Shown here one piece after another: positions 1 to 13,922 of a DNA stretch of 64,000 nucleotides. The position numbers and the translations under genes were made by a program. Location of the stretch: the NCBI RefSeq assembly GCF_002846365.1, contig NZ_PJMW01000002.1:3534001-3598000 (forward strand), written 5' to 3'. Numbering within the stretch: position 1 is the stretch's first letter; the number at the start of each line of letters is the position of its first letter. The stretch is from Nocardia fluminea (lineage in GTDB: Bacteria; Actinomycetota; Actinomycetes; Mycobacteriales; Mycobacteriaceae). The notes below the pieces were generated by a model, which had not been told where the DNA came from, made no database searches, and saw only the letters and a program-made list of their open reading frames with translations.

Positions 1-74
1 CTGAATCATAATTGTTTTAGATTAGGGTATCGGGCAGCGTCGATCGACTCTGCCGAAGTCGCGGAGGAGTTTCC

Positions 75-305
75 ATGAAGCGTCTGATGATCGTGGGTGT
101 GCTGGCGGCTATGTCATCGACCCTTGGTGCCGGGATCGCGTCGGCCCAGTTGCCAGCGGAAGCCCGGGTTGTATCGGGTTCGCTCGGAACGGGATCCGCC
201 GCCATTGGGAGCACCAGCTTCGACACGATCGATGCCAATCTCTCGCTAATTCTGCGGTGTACGCTGCTGCCCTCGCTGAGCGGCGCGCCGCGCTGTACGG
301 GCTAG
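75..305 (+). CDS. Small exported protein, unknown function
   Basis: This 76-residue protein has a clear Sec signal peptide: MKRL, then a hydrophobic stretch, ending in a predicted cleavage site after ASA at about residue 24. The mature part is about 50 residues, Gly/Ser/Leu-rich, with two Cys (CTLLPSLSGAPRC) that could form a disulfide. A good ribosome binding site, GGAGG, lies 8 bases before the ATG. The upstream DNA is AT-rich and could hold a promoter. No family is recognised. Small two-Cys secreted proteins like this are common in nocardioform actinomycetes, but no role can be given. Confidence 0.6.
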   Translation: MKRLMIVGVLAAMSSTLGAGIASAQLPAEARVVSGSLGTGSAAIGSTSFDTIDANLSLILRCTLLPSLSGAPRCTG

Positions 306-473
306 CATTACGACTGTGATCGCACCGGCGGGTTGAGTGCTCGGGCTGTTCATGGCGCACTTGCTCTCGTTCCTGCTCTGCGGAATCGGGAGCGACCTCG
401 GCAGCGGCTATTGCTCGTAGATCCAGCCGTTGAGTTCTGCCGCTGAAGTGCTTGCGCCCGACGTGGGTCTCGA

Positions 474-670
474 TCGATCATCACGGCGGTGCTCGTCGGG
501 CTCTTCGCGCTGGGGTCATCGGGTCCGCGATGGGCGAGGTCTATGCCGCGACGGCCGCCACCGCCGCGGTGTTCGTGCTCACCGCGGCGCTGGTCGGCTT
601 CGCGGCATCACCTTCGACAGGGCGCTGGATCCGCTATCGCAAGGGGGTGCGCGCGAGCCGTTGGCGATGA
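474..670 (+). pseudogene. Frameshifted remnant of a membrane protein (possible)
   Basis: Two overlapping frames each encode a membrane-like stretch that would join into one C-terminal region. One frame reads SIITAVLVGLFALGSSG from about 474. The other reads MGEVYAATAATAAVFVLTAA onward and ends in a basic tail (RYRKGVRASRWR) at the TGA at 668-670. A single-base shift near 520 would connect them into two helices plus a cytoplasmic tail, like the end of a transporter. No start or upstream domain is visible, and 306-473 holds nothing else recognisable. The join is inference; this could be chance in GC-rich DNA. Confidence 0.25.
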
Positions 671-708
671 TGGGCGGCGGTGCACGGCGTGGTCAGTAGG
701 GTGGGCTG

Positions 709-1677
709 ATGTCGTCGGGGCGAGTGCCGGTGGTGTTGCCACCTTCGGTCGAGGAGACGGTGCGCGCGGTGTTCGGTGCGGCCGGGGCGCGGTGGATCGA
801 CGGGTTGCCCGAGGTGGTCGCGGGGTTGGCCGCGCGGTGGGGGCTGACGGAGTTCTCGGCGCCGTTCGGTGGTGGCACGCACGCCTATGTGGCGGCCGCG
901 CGGCGCGTGGGCGGGGCCCGGGTGGTGCTGAAGGTGCCGATGGTCGAGGAGGAGAACATCGCCGAGGCCACCGCACTGCACAGCTATGACGGCGACGGTG
1001 CGGTCCGGCTGCTCGATTTCGACCCGGCCAGCGGTGCGCTGCTGCTCGAATGGGCCCGTCCGGGCACGGAATTGCTCACCCAGCCGGGGTTTCCGAGCCT
1101 GGAAGGTCGACCGGAGCACGCCGACAAGGTGGCGTTCGCCTGCGCTCTGTATCGCCGCCTGCGCCGACGGCCCACCGCGGTGCCCGCCGGTTTTCCGGAC
1201 CTACCCCTGGCCGCCGATCTCGTGACCGGTCTCCGCGCACGGCTGACCGATCCGGAACCGGCACTGGCCGAACACCTCTCACCGCTGCTGCGAGAACAGG
1301 CAGCGCACGCGTGTGCCGAGTTGAGCGAGCCTGCCGGGGAACTGCTGATCGTCAACCGCGACACCCACCTGGGCAATATCGTTGCCGCCGAACGTGAGCC
1401 GTGGCTGTTGATCGATCCGAAACCCTGCCTCGGCGAAGCGGCCTTCGACGCGGGCTTCCTGATCATGATCCAGGTCCAGACCACCCCGACCCCCGAGCAC
1501 GCGCGCGCCGTCGTCGTCACGACCGCACGACACCTCGATGTCCCGATCGACCGTGCGCGCGCCTGGGCCTTCCTGCGCGCGATCGAGGAGATCGTCTGGT
1601 CGGCCGAGGACGGCGACGACGACACCCTCCCTTTGCATGTGGCGGTCGCGACGGCCCTGGCAGGCGACCCGTGTTGA
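709..1677 (+). CDS. Aminoglycoside/hydroxyurea phosphotransferase family protein (APH(6)-like)
   Basis: The 322-residue protein resembles the streptomycin 6-kinase/hydroxyurea phosphotransferase family (APH_6_hur), which moves the ATP gamma-phosphate to a small-molecule hydroxyl. Visible features are a beta-rich N-lobe with the Lys of VVLKVP near residue 69, a catalytic loop NRDTHLGN near residue 216 (Asp and the Asn five residues later kept; the usual first His is Asn) and a metal-binding Asp in LLIDPKP. The C-terminal GEAAFDAGF is typical of the family. It stands alone on the plus strand, followed by a tandem repeat. Whether it confers resistance cannot be read from sequence; many chromosomal homologues have unknown substrates. 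Confidence 0.75.
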   Translation: MSSGRVPVVLPPSVEETVRAVFGAAGARWIDGLPEVVAGLAARWGLTEFSAPFGGGTHAYVAAARRVGGARVVLKVPMVEEENIAEATALHSYDGDGAVRLLDFDPASGALLLEWARPGTELLTQPGFPSLEGRPEHADKVAFACALYRRLRRRPTAVPAGFPDLPLAADLVTGLRARLTDPEPALAEHLSPLLREQAAHACAELSEPAGELLIVNRDTHLGNIVAAEREPWLLIDPKPCLGEAAFDAGFLIMIQVQTTPTPEHARAVVVTTARHLDVPIDRARAWAFLRAIEEIVWSAEDGDDDTLPLHVAVATALAGDPC

Positions 1678-1690
1678 GCCCGTGACTCGA

Positions 1691-1798
1691 GCTGAGCGGC
1701 TGCGGCAGGTTGAGCGGTTACGGCGGGTTGAGCGGCTGCGGCGGGTTGAGCGGCTGCGGCAGGTTGAGCGGCTGCGGCAGGTTGAGCGGCTGCGACAC
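1691..1798 (+). repeat. Six tandem copies of an 18-bp unit
   Basis: Six head-to-tail copies of an 18-bp unit, consensus GTTGAGCGGCTGCGGCAG, start just after the phosphotransferase stop. Units begin at 1691, 1709, 1727, 1745, 1763 and 1781 and differ by a few bases. Decayed copies continue to about 1880. Since 18 is a multiple of 3, one frame reads repeating VERLRQ/VERLRR, but there is no start or gene context, so it is probably noncoding. It lies between the stops of the phosphotransferase and the LysR gene, which are convergent. Confidence 0.85.
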
Positions 1799-1945
1799 GC
1801 TGCGGTTACGGCAAGCTGCGGCTACGGCAGGCTGAGCGCGCTGTGGCAGGTCGAGCGGCCGAGGCAGCCAGCACGGCTGCGGCAGCCCGCAGGAGTCGCC
1901 GACCGGATCGAGCCGCTGCCGACTCCACCAGGTCGACAGTGGCGC

Positions 1946-2800
1946 TCACCGCCGGTGCAGCGCGTCCAGCAGGGTCCGCACGATCGGGTTCTCGCGGGCG
2001 TCCTCGCGTAGAACCGCCGACACCGGGATGCGCAGGCGGTGGTCGGTGAGGTCGAGGGTGAGCAGCCCCTTGGTGGGTCCCTCGTAGAGGATCGTCCAGG
2101 ACTCGGGCCGGTTGAGCAGTTCCATCGTGGCGGTGTGATCGGGCGGGATCGGTGGGCCGAAGGTGGGCCCGGTCGGGAGGTCGGCGAAGGCGGACCGGAT
2201 CAGTGTGTGCAACAACACCTGCTCCTGCTCAGGCGGGAGCAGTAGGGGATAGGGGCTCAGGTCGGCGAGGGTGACAGCGCCCCGTTCGGCGAGCGGGTGA
2301 TTGCTGGAGATGGCGATCACGAGGTCCTCGACCCACAGCTGTTCCACCGCGAGACCGGGCTGGTCGACACTGCCGCGGATCAGCGCCAGGTCGCAGTCGC
2401 CGTCGGCGACCGCCGTGATCCGCTGACGGAACGGTTTGATGACGTATTCGATCTCGGCGTCGGGGTGCGCGGCCCGCGCGGTGGCGATCGCCGAGAGCGA
2501 CGGGGCGGCGAAGGACATGTTGGCGGCCAGGCGAATGCGCGGTCCGGTGGTGCGCACGGCGGCGCGGATCGCCGATTCCAGGCTCAGCATCTGCTTGGCC
2601 AGTGGCAGCAGCCGCAGGGTCGCGTCGGTGGGGACGACGGCGCGGGTGGTGCGCTCGAACAGTTGCGCGCCGAGGTCACGTTCCAGTCTCGCGATCTGAT
2701 GGCTGATCGCGGATTGGGAGATGAAGCATCGGTTCGCCGCGCGGCTGAAACTGAGCTCCTCGCAGACGGCCACGAAGTAGGCCAACTGTCGCAGTTCCAC
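1946..2800 (-). CDS. LysR-family transcriptional regulator
   Basis: The 284-residue protein has a standard LysR layout. The N-terminal winged helix-turn-helix covers residues 1-60 (FSRAANRCFISQSAISHQIA) and is followed by a periplasmic-binding-protein-like effector domain. The start is GTG with GGGAGG six bases upstream. It diverges from the type II NADH dehydrogenase gene, and LysR proteins often control the divergent neighbour, so ndh regulation is a reasonable guess. The effector is unknown. Confidence 0.9.
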   Translation of the reverse strand: MELRQLAYFVAVCEELSFSRAANRCFISQSAISHQIARLERDLGAQLFERTTRAVVPTDATLRLLPLAKQMLSLESAIRAAVRTTGPRIRLAANMSFAAPSLSAIATARAAHPDAEIEYVIKPFRQRITAVADGDCDLALIRGSVDQPGLAVEQLWVEDLVIAISSNHPLAERGAVTLADLSPYPLLLPPEQEQVLLHTLIRSAFADLPTGPTFGPPIPPDHTATMELLNRPESWTILYEGPTKGLLTLDLTDHRLRIPVSAVLREDARENPIVRTLLDALHRR

Positions 2801-2944
2801 CAGGTACCTCCCATTGATTAGTTATACAGATAAGAGTCATCTCTAGTATGCGCCCAGGCAGTGGAAACATCTTCGTTCCGCATCGCGTTTACTCATAGGA
2901 AAGGATTTATTACCGATCTGGAAGCGATCTTGGAGCGAGTGATC
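2801..2944. promoter_or_regulatory. Divergent promoter region between lysR and ndh
   Basis: This 144-bp gap between two divergent genes is clearly more AT-rich than its surroundings. It includes ATTGATTAGTTATACAGAT and a short inverted repeat, AGAG-TCAT-CTCT, at 2833-2844. LysR proteins bind dyads in such gaps. The exact operator cannot be assigned by eye. Confidence 0.5.
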
Positions 2945-4297
2945 ATGGAACACACAGATGTCGTCATCGTCGGCTCGGGCTTCGGAGGCCTGGCCGCCGC
3001 CAAGCAACTGGCCAAGTCACGAGTCGGTGTCGTGCTGATCTCGAGCACGCCCGAACACCTGTTCCAGCCGCTGCTCTATCAGGTGGCGACCGGTGTGCTC
3101 GCGCCCGAGGAGATCGCACCGCCGATCAAGAACGTACTGCGTCGCCACCCCGAGATCGACGTGCGCCTCGGCAAGGTCACCGGCATCGACGCCGAGAACG
3201 CGGTCCTCACCTACGAGACCGCCGACGGCCCCCGCCGCATCGCCTACGCCTCGCTGATCGCCGCCACCGGCGCCAGCCAGAGCTACTTCGGCCGCGACGA
3301 CTTCGCCGAGAAGACGTTCTCGCTCAAGACCATCGACGACGCCCAGCGCCTGCGCGACCAGATCGCCCACGTGTTCGCCCTGGCCGAGGGCGCCGACGAG
3401 GTGACCAGGCACCGCCTGCTCAGCTTCGTGGTGGTCGGCGCGGGCGCGACCGGTGTCGAGGTGGCGGGCCAGATCAAGGAACTCGCGAAACGGCACTTCC
3501 ACCAGGAGGTTTCGGTGACCTTGGTCGAGGGGGCAGGCGAGGTGCTGCCGCCCTTCGGTGGTGGGCTCTCGGAATACGCGAAGCGCTCGCTCACCGACAG
3601 CGGCGTCGAGGTGCTGCTCGGCACCTTCGTCACCGACATCGACGAGGGCAAGGTGACGGTCAAGGACAAGGACGGGATGGAGCGCCGGATCGCCGCCGAG
3701 ACGGTGGTGTGGTCGGCGGGCGTGCAGGTCGGCGGCTTCGCGACCCTGCTCGCGGAGGCCACCGGCGCCGAGACCGACCGCGCGGGCCGCATCCTGATCA
3801 ACCCCGACCTGACCGTCGGCGGCCACGCCGACATTTACGCCATCGGCGACATGACCTCGCTCAACGGCTACCCCGGCCAGTCGCCGGTCGCCATGCAGGA
3901 GGGTCGCCACGCCGCCGACATCATTCGTCGCAAGAAGGAGGCGGGCACGCCGTTCGTCTACTGGGACAAGGGCAGCATGGCCGTGATCAGCCGTTTCAGC
4001 GCGGTGGTGAAGCTCAACGAGCGTGTGACGTTCAAGGGCACCATCGCCTGGGCGATGTGGTTGGCCGTGCACCTGATGTATCTGGTCGGCTTCCGTAACC
4101 GCTTCGCCGCGGTGGCGGGGTGGCTGGTCGCGTTCATCGGGACCGCCCGACCCGGCTTCGACGAGGCCGAGCGGGCGAAGGCCGAGCCGGCGAGAGCGGA
4201 ACCGGCGAAGGTCGAGCCCGCGAAGGTCGAGTCGGCCGACGCCGATCGCACCGACGACGCAGCCGAACCGACCATCAAGGAGCGCGTGCGCGTCTGA
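2945..4297 (+). CDS. ndh: Type II NADH dehydrogenase (NDH-2)
   Basis: This 450-residue flavoprotein oxidises NADH and passes electrons to menaquinone at the inner face of the membrane without pumping protons. The FAD-binding motif IVGSGFGGLAAAK is at residues 7-19, and the second Rossmann motif VVVGAGATGVEVAGQI, for NADH, is near residue 162. A hydrophobic membrane-docking segment lies near residues 370-398, as in mycobacterial Ndh. The reading frame is open upstream to 2861, but the ATG at 2945 has GGAGCGAG before it and gives the standard N-terminus. The last 40 or so residues are an unusual Glu/Ala/Lys/Pro tail with repeated KAEPA/KVEPA-type units. Confidence 0.93.
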   Translation: MEHTDVVIVGSGFGGLAAAKQLAKSRVGVVLISSTPEHLFQPLLYQVATGVLAPEEIAPPIKNVLRRHPEIDVRLGKVTGIDAENAVLTYETADGPRRIAYASLIAATGASQSYFGRDDFAEKTFSLKTIDDAQRLRDQIAHVFALAEGADEVTRHRLLSFVVVGAGATGVEVAGQIKELAKRHFHQEVSVTLVEGAGEVLPPFGGGLSEYAKRSLTDSGVEVLLGTFVTDIDEGKVTVKDKDGMERRIAAETVVWSAGVQVGGFATLLAEATGAETDRAGRILINPDLTVGGHADIYAIGDMTSLNGYPGQSPVAMQEGRHAADIIRRKKEAGTPFVYWDKGSMAVISRFSAVVKLNERVTFKGTIAWAMWLAVHLMYLVGFRNRFAAVAGWLVAFIGTARPGFDEAERAKAEPARAEPAKVEPAKVESADADRTDDAAEPTIKERVRV

Positions 4298-4308
4298 CCC
4301 ATCCCCTG

Positions 4309-4338
4309 GACGGCCCGCCGAGGAATCGGCGGGCCGTC
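4309..4338 (+). terminator. Terminator after ndh
   Basis: A perfect 13-bp stem, GACGGCCCGCCGA and its complement, encloses a GGAA tetraloop 11 bases after the ndh stop. It is followed by a weak T-rich run, GTCGTTTCC. Confidence 0.8.
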
Positions 4339-4516
4339 GTCGTTTCCGCAACGCTCGAAATACCCGATCGCGAAGCGGGTCCAGCGCGGAAATCGGTCGC
4401 GTTCGGCTAGAAACCCGCAGGTGGGCGAACGATAAGCAGCGGGTCGGTGAACGCGCGGTGTGACGCCCATCTCGTTCACCGAACGGGCATCGACACGACA
4501 CTGAGGTGTCGCCCCG

Positions 4517-5365
4517 ATGCCAGCTCGGACTGGCTTCATCAGCAGTATGACAATTTCGTCCGTGTTGACCGCCCCGGCGCCGGACTCCGGGGTGGGGAAA
4601 TCTCGGTACTCCTTGGTCGTCGCGTCTGATGCCGAGCACCGGGAAGCCGCGCAGCGACTGCGCTACCAGGTGTTCGCCTCCGAGCCCGGGTTCCAGATGC
4701 CGGCGAACGCCACCGGCCTCGACGCCGACAAGTTCGACGAGCACTGCGACCACCTGCTGGTTCGGGACGAGTTCTCCGAACAGTTCGTCGGCTGCTACCG
4801 CATGCTGCCGCCGGACAAGGTCGACGCGGCGGGCGGCTACTACACCGCCACCGAGTTCGATCTGACCCAGCTCGATCCCACGGGCAACCGGATCGTCGAG
4901 ATGGGCCGGGCGTGTGTGGTGCCCGATCACCGCAACGGCTCGGTGCTCACTCTCATGTGGGCGGGCATCCTGCACTACATCCAGCTCACCGGCTACGACT
5001 GGGTGATGGGCTGTGTGTCGGTGCCGATGCAGGATTCGCCCACCGATCCGGCCGGGGTGAACGTGCGCGGCGTGCGCGACCAGCTGCTCGGCCGCCACGC
5101 CTGCGACCCCGAGCGTCGCGTGCACCCGTACAACCCGGTGATCGTCGACGGACTCTCGCTCGACCAGATGACTCCGCCGAGTCGTCCCAAGATGCCGCCG
5201 CTGTTGCGCGGCTACTTACGCCTGGGCGCCGAGATCTGCGGCGAACCGGCACACGATCCCGATTTCGCCGTCGCCGACTTCGTCGCGCTGCTCGGCATGG
5301 AAACCATCAACACCCGGTACCTGGAGCGGCTGCAGAGCGCGGCCGCCAATTTCGACGGGAAGTAA
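4517..5365 (+). CDS. GNAT-type N-acyltransferase, OlsB-like (ornithine-lipid type)
   Basis: The 282-residue protein belongs to the acyl-ACP N-acyltransferase group of the GNAT fold. OlsB of this group attaches a 3-hydroxyacyl chain to the amino group of ornithine. Typical stretches are LRYQVFASE near the N-terminus, DEHCDHLLVRD, and VEMGRACVVPDHRNG followed by the acetyl-CoA/ACP-binding region. The next gene, 4 bp downstream, is a PlsC-type O-acyltransferase, matching the OlsB-OlsA order. The M. tuberculosis counterpart is, from memory, Rv3027c. GAGGTG seven bases upstream supports the ATG at 4517; the ATG at 4547 is an alternative. The amino-acid substrate is not proven by sequence. Confidence 0.8.
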   Translation: MPARTGFISSMTISSVLTAPAPDSGVGKSRYSLVVASDAEHREAAQRLRYQVFASEPGFQMPANATGLDADKFDEHCDHLLVRDEFSEQFVGCYRMLPPDKVDAAGGYYTATEFDLTQLDPTGNRIVEMGRACVVPDHRNGSVLTLMWAGILHYIQLTGYDWVMGCVSVPMQDSPTDPAGVNVRGVRDQLLGRHACDPERRVHPYNPVIVDGLSLDQMTPPSRPKMPPLLRGYLRLGAEICGEPAHDPDFAVADFVALLGMETINTRYLERLQSAAANFDGK

Positions 5366-5369
5366 ACCC

Positions 5370-6323
5370 ATGGTGTTCGACGCGCCGCTCGCAACGCACT
5401 CTCATTCGTGGATGCCGTCGAGCCCGTGTGGGTCCGGCTGCATCGAGCCGATCGACGAGGTCGGCACCGCCAGGATGTTCGCCCGGCTGGCCGGTATCGC
5501 CGGGCTGGTGCTCAGCTTCCCGGTGCTGACCGTGGCCACCCCGAAGTCGCAGCGCGAGCGGTTGCAGCGCCGCTATGCCAGGGCGGCGCTGAGTTGCCTC
5601 GGGATGCGGTTGCGCATCATCGACAACCGAGGCCCCGAGCAGGCCTCGACAGAGGGCTTCGCCGACACCGGCACCGCCGTGATGATCGTGGCCGGACACA
5701 TCGGTTGGGCGGATGTGGTGGCCCTGGCCGCGGTGCAGCCGGTCAGCTTCGTCGCCCGTGCCGACATGGTCGAGTGGCCGCTGCTCGGCAAGCTCGCGAA
5801 GCTCACTCGCGTCATCCCGATCGAGCGGGCGCGACTGCGTGCGTTGCCCGGTGTGGTCGGGCAGGTGGCCGACCGGCTGTCGGCGGGGAACCGGATCGTC
5901 GTCTTCCCCGAGGGCACCACCTGGTGTGGCCGGGCCTACGGTTCGATGCGGCCCGCCATGTTCCAGGCCGCGGTCGACACCACCACCCCCGTTCAGCCGG
6001 TGCGGCTGCGGTACCTGGACAGTGACGGAATGCCGTGCACCGTCCCGGGTTTCGTCGGCACCGACACTTTCGCCGATTCGGCGAAGCGCGTGCTGCGCAG
6101 TAGGGGCATGATCGCCGAGATCGTGCTCGAGCCGCTCGAGCATCCCGGGCTGGACCGCCGGGATCTGGCGCGGCGTTGCGAGGCGGCGGTGCGTGGCACC
6201 GACCGTTCCCGCCACGGGGTGGCCGATACCCAGTGGATCGAAGCGGGCAATACCCGCGTGCAGGACCCGTCGGTGGCGGAGCAGGAGCAGATTCGCCGTC
6301 CGGTGAGGGCTACTGCCTGGTAA
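5370..6323 (+). CDS. PlsC-family 1-acylglycerophosphate/lyso-lipid acyltransferase (OlsA-like)
   Basis: The 317-residue protein has the acyltransferase H-x4-D motif as GHIGWAD near residue 110 and the second motif FPEGTT near residue 180. A hydrophobic segment near residues 35-55 suggests association with the inner membrane. It starts 4 bp after the GNAT acyltransferase, so the pair is almost certainly one transcript, consistent with stepwise acylation of an amino-acid lipid. A simple lysophosphatidate acyltransferase is the alternative. The N-terminal HSWMPSSPCGSGC is, as I recall, conserved in nocardioform homologues (Rv3026c). Confidence 0.82.
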   Translation: MVFDAPLATHSHSWMPSSPCGSGCIEPIDEVGTARMFARLAGIAGLVLSFPVLTVATPKSQRERLQRRYARAALSCLGMRLRIIDNRGPEQASTEGFADTGTAVMIVAGHIGWADVVALAAVQPVSFVARADMVEWPLLGKLAKLTRVIPIERARLRALPGVVGQVADRLSAGNRIVVFPEGTTWCGRAYGSMRPAMFQAAVDTTTPVQPVRLRYLDSDGMPCTVPGFVGTDTFADSAKRVLRSRGMIAEIVLEPLEHPGLDRRDLARRCEAAVRGTDRSRHGVADTQWIEAGNTRVQDPSVAEQEQIRRPVRATAW

Positions 6324-6349
6324 CCGTTCACGGCGGAAATCATCGACTG

Positions 6350-6379
6350 CCGGAGGCCGCGTTCGCGGTCTCCGGTTTT
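6350..6379 (+). terminator. Rho-independent terminator after the acyltransferase pair
   Basis: Arms CCGGAGGCCGCG (6350-6361) and CGCGGTCTCCGG (6364-6375) pair with one G-U wobble, and TTTT follows immediately. It lies 26 bases after the stop and ends the acyltransferase operon. Confidence 0.85.
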
Positions 6380-6481
6380 GTCGTCCGGGTCGGGGAATCG
6401 TCACGGATGCGCAGGTCGGCGGCTGGTCGACAAATAGTGGGAATGTGAAACGGTCGTGTCCGCTCTGTGGTTGTTCGTCCT

Positions 6482-6502
6482 GCTCATGACCTGCGTATGA
6501 GC
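6482..6502. promoter_or_regulatory. Inverted repeat upstream of the peptide synthetase
   Basis: The arms GCTCAT and ATGAGC are separated by 9 bases inside the 320-bp AT-enriched leader (6380-6700) of the synthetase gene. Nothing else in the leader looks coding. The symmetry would suit a dimeric repressor. No regulator gene sits beside the synthetase, so the binder is unknown. Confidence 0.35.
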
Positions 6503-6700
6503 TGTGTAACAAACCGGCCAGTCCGCTATACCCATTGGTGTGTACGTTGAAACGAACAAATTGCCACTGGCCCGAAATTGATGAGATATTTGCGGTACCG
6601 TCACGCAGGATTTTTCCGATACCCCGTGTAGCCGAGAGTCCAGGCGATGTTCGAGATGTGCGATCGCATGGGTGATCCATGGTGAAGGGAAGCCTTTCCG

Positions 6701-12862
<6,162 letters not shown>

Positions 12863-12889
12863 GTTCAGGACCACTGCCCAGGCTGAGGC

Positions 12890-12919
12890 GTCCCGCAGGA
12901 GTACGAGCTCCTGCGGGAC
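12890..12919. terminator. Shared terminator between convergent synthetase and fadB2
   Basis: A perfect 12-bp stem, GTCCCGCAGGAG / CTCCTGCGGGAC, with a 6-base loop sits in the 63-bp gap between two convergent genes. It should work in both directions. Confidence 0.85.
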
Positions 12920-12925
12920 AGCGCA

Positions 12926-13777
12926 TCACTTCGCGTAGTCGTAGAACCCGCGCCCGGTCTTGCGGCCCAGCCGGCCCGCGTCCACCATCCGGCGCAGCAG
13001 TGCCGGCGGCGCGAGGTGCGGCTCGGCGAACTCCGCGTACAGCGACTCCGACGCCGCGAGGGCGATGTCGAGGCCGACGGTGTCGAGCAGTGTCAGCGGG
13101 CCCATCGGGTAGCCGCAGCCGCCCTTCATCGCCGCGTCGATGTCCTCGGCGGTGGCGTAGCCCGACTCGAGCATCCGGATCGCCGAACACAGGTAGGGGA
13201 TGAGCAGCGCGTTGACGATGAACCCGGAGCGGTCACCGGCCTGCACGGCCATCTTGCCGAGGGTGTTCTTCACGTAGTCGGTGACGGCCACGGCCGCTTC
13301 CGGCGCGGTCACCAGCGTCGAGATGATCTCGACCAGCGGCATCACCGGGACGGGGTTGAAGAAGTGCACGCCAACGACCCGCTCGGGCCGCTCGGTCGCC
13401 CCGGCCACCTTGATCACGGGGATCGAGGAGGTGTTGGTGGCGAGGATGCCCTCGGGCTTGACGATCTTGTCCAGCTTGCCGAAGATCTCGTACTTGAGCG
13501 CCTCGATCTCGGGCGCGGCCTCGATCACCAGGTCGCGGTCGGCGAACTCGTCCATGTCCAGGGTCACGCGCACGCGCGCGAGCACCGCGTCGGCCTCGTC
13601 CTGGGTGATCTTGCCCTTGGTCACGCCGCGGGCGATCGACGTGGCGATCCGGTTCTGGGCCGCCTCGGCGAACTCCGGCTTCGTCTCGAGCACGAGCACC
13701 GAGCTGCCCGCCTTGGCGCACACCTCCGCGATCCCCGCGCCCATCGTGCCGCCACCGATTACACCGATCAACTCCAC
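12926..13777 (-). CDS. fadB2: 3-hydroxybutyryl-CoA dehydrogenase
   Basis: This 283-residue cytoplasmic enzyme interconverts 3-hydroxyacyl-CoA and 3-oxoacyl-CoA with NAD(P). The Rossmann motif GVIGGGTMGAGIA is at residues 5-17. The family signatures NTSSIPV, GVHFFNPVPVMPLVEI (catalytic His) and the C-terminal GRKTGRGFYDY are all present. Length matches stand-alone FadB2/Hbd proteins. The GTG start has GGGAG seven bases upstream. It follows the RidA lipoprotein gene on the same strand after 145 bp and so may have its own promoter. It could handle acyl-CoAs derived from amino-acid carbon chains. Confidence 0.92.
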   Translation of the reverse strand: MELIGVIGGGTMGAGIAEVCAKAGSSVLVLETKPEFAEAAQNRIATSIARGVTKGKITQDEADAVLARVRVTLDMDEFADRDLVIEAAPEIEALKYEIFGKLDKIVKPEGILATNTSSIPVIKVAGATERPERVVGVHFFNPVPVMPLVEIISTLVTAPEAAVAVTDYVKNTLGKMAVQAGDRSGFIVNALLIPYLCSAIRMLESGYATAEDIDAAMKGGCGYPMGPLTLLDTVGLDIALAASESLYAEFAEPHLAPPALLRRMVDAGRLGRKTGRGFYDYAK

Positions 13778-13834
13778 TGGAGAACTCCCAACATCGCATT
13801 GCCCTGGCTGTCCCGGGGATTATTTCACCCGGGC

Positions 13835-13849
13835 TGGCACTCAGTGCCA
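13835..13849. promoter_or_regulatory. Palindrome upstream of fadB2
   Basis: TGGCACT-C-AGTGCCA is a perfect 15-bp palindrome in the 145-bp gap between ridA and fadB2, about 58 bases before the fadB2 start. A second GC-rich repeat, CCCGGG...CCCGGG, lies at 13812-13833. Either may be an operator or part of a weak terminator for the upstream gene. Confidence 0.35.
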
Positions 13850-13922
13850 CGGGTTGGCCGAACGTGAGCTATCGCACCAGCCCGACGCGCCCCTGACCAG
13901 GGAATTCCACAGCTGAGCCGAC

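Noticed and set aside
1538..2011. Open frame that reads VERLRQ repeats through the 18-bp array
   Set aside because: It overlaps the phosphotransferase and LysR genes in a wrong frame and has no start signal; the repeat is better seen as noncoding.
3017..5125. Long minus-strand open frame of 702 codons opposite ndh and the OlsB-like gene
   Set aside because: It is a shadow of two well-supported plus-strand genes; its product is His/Arg/Gly-rich with no recognisable domain, typical of antisense frames in GC-rich DNA.
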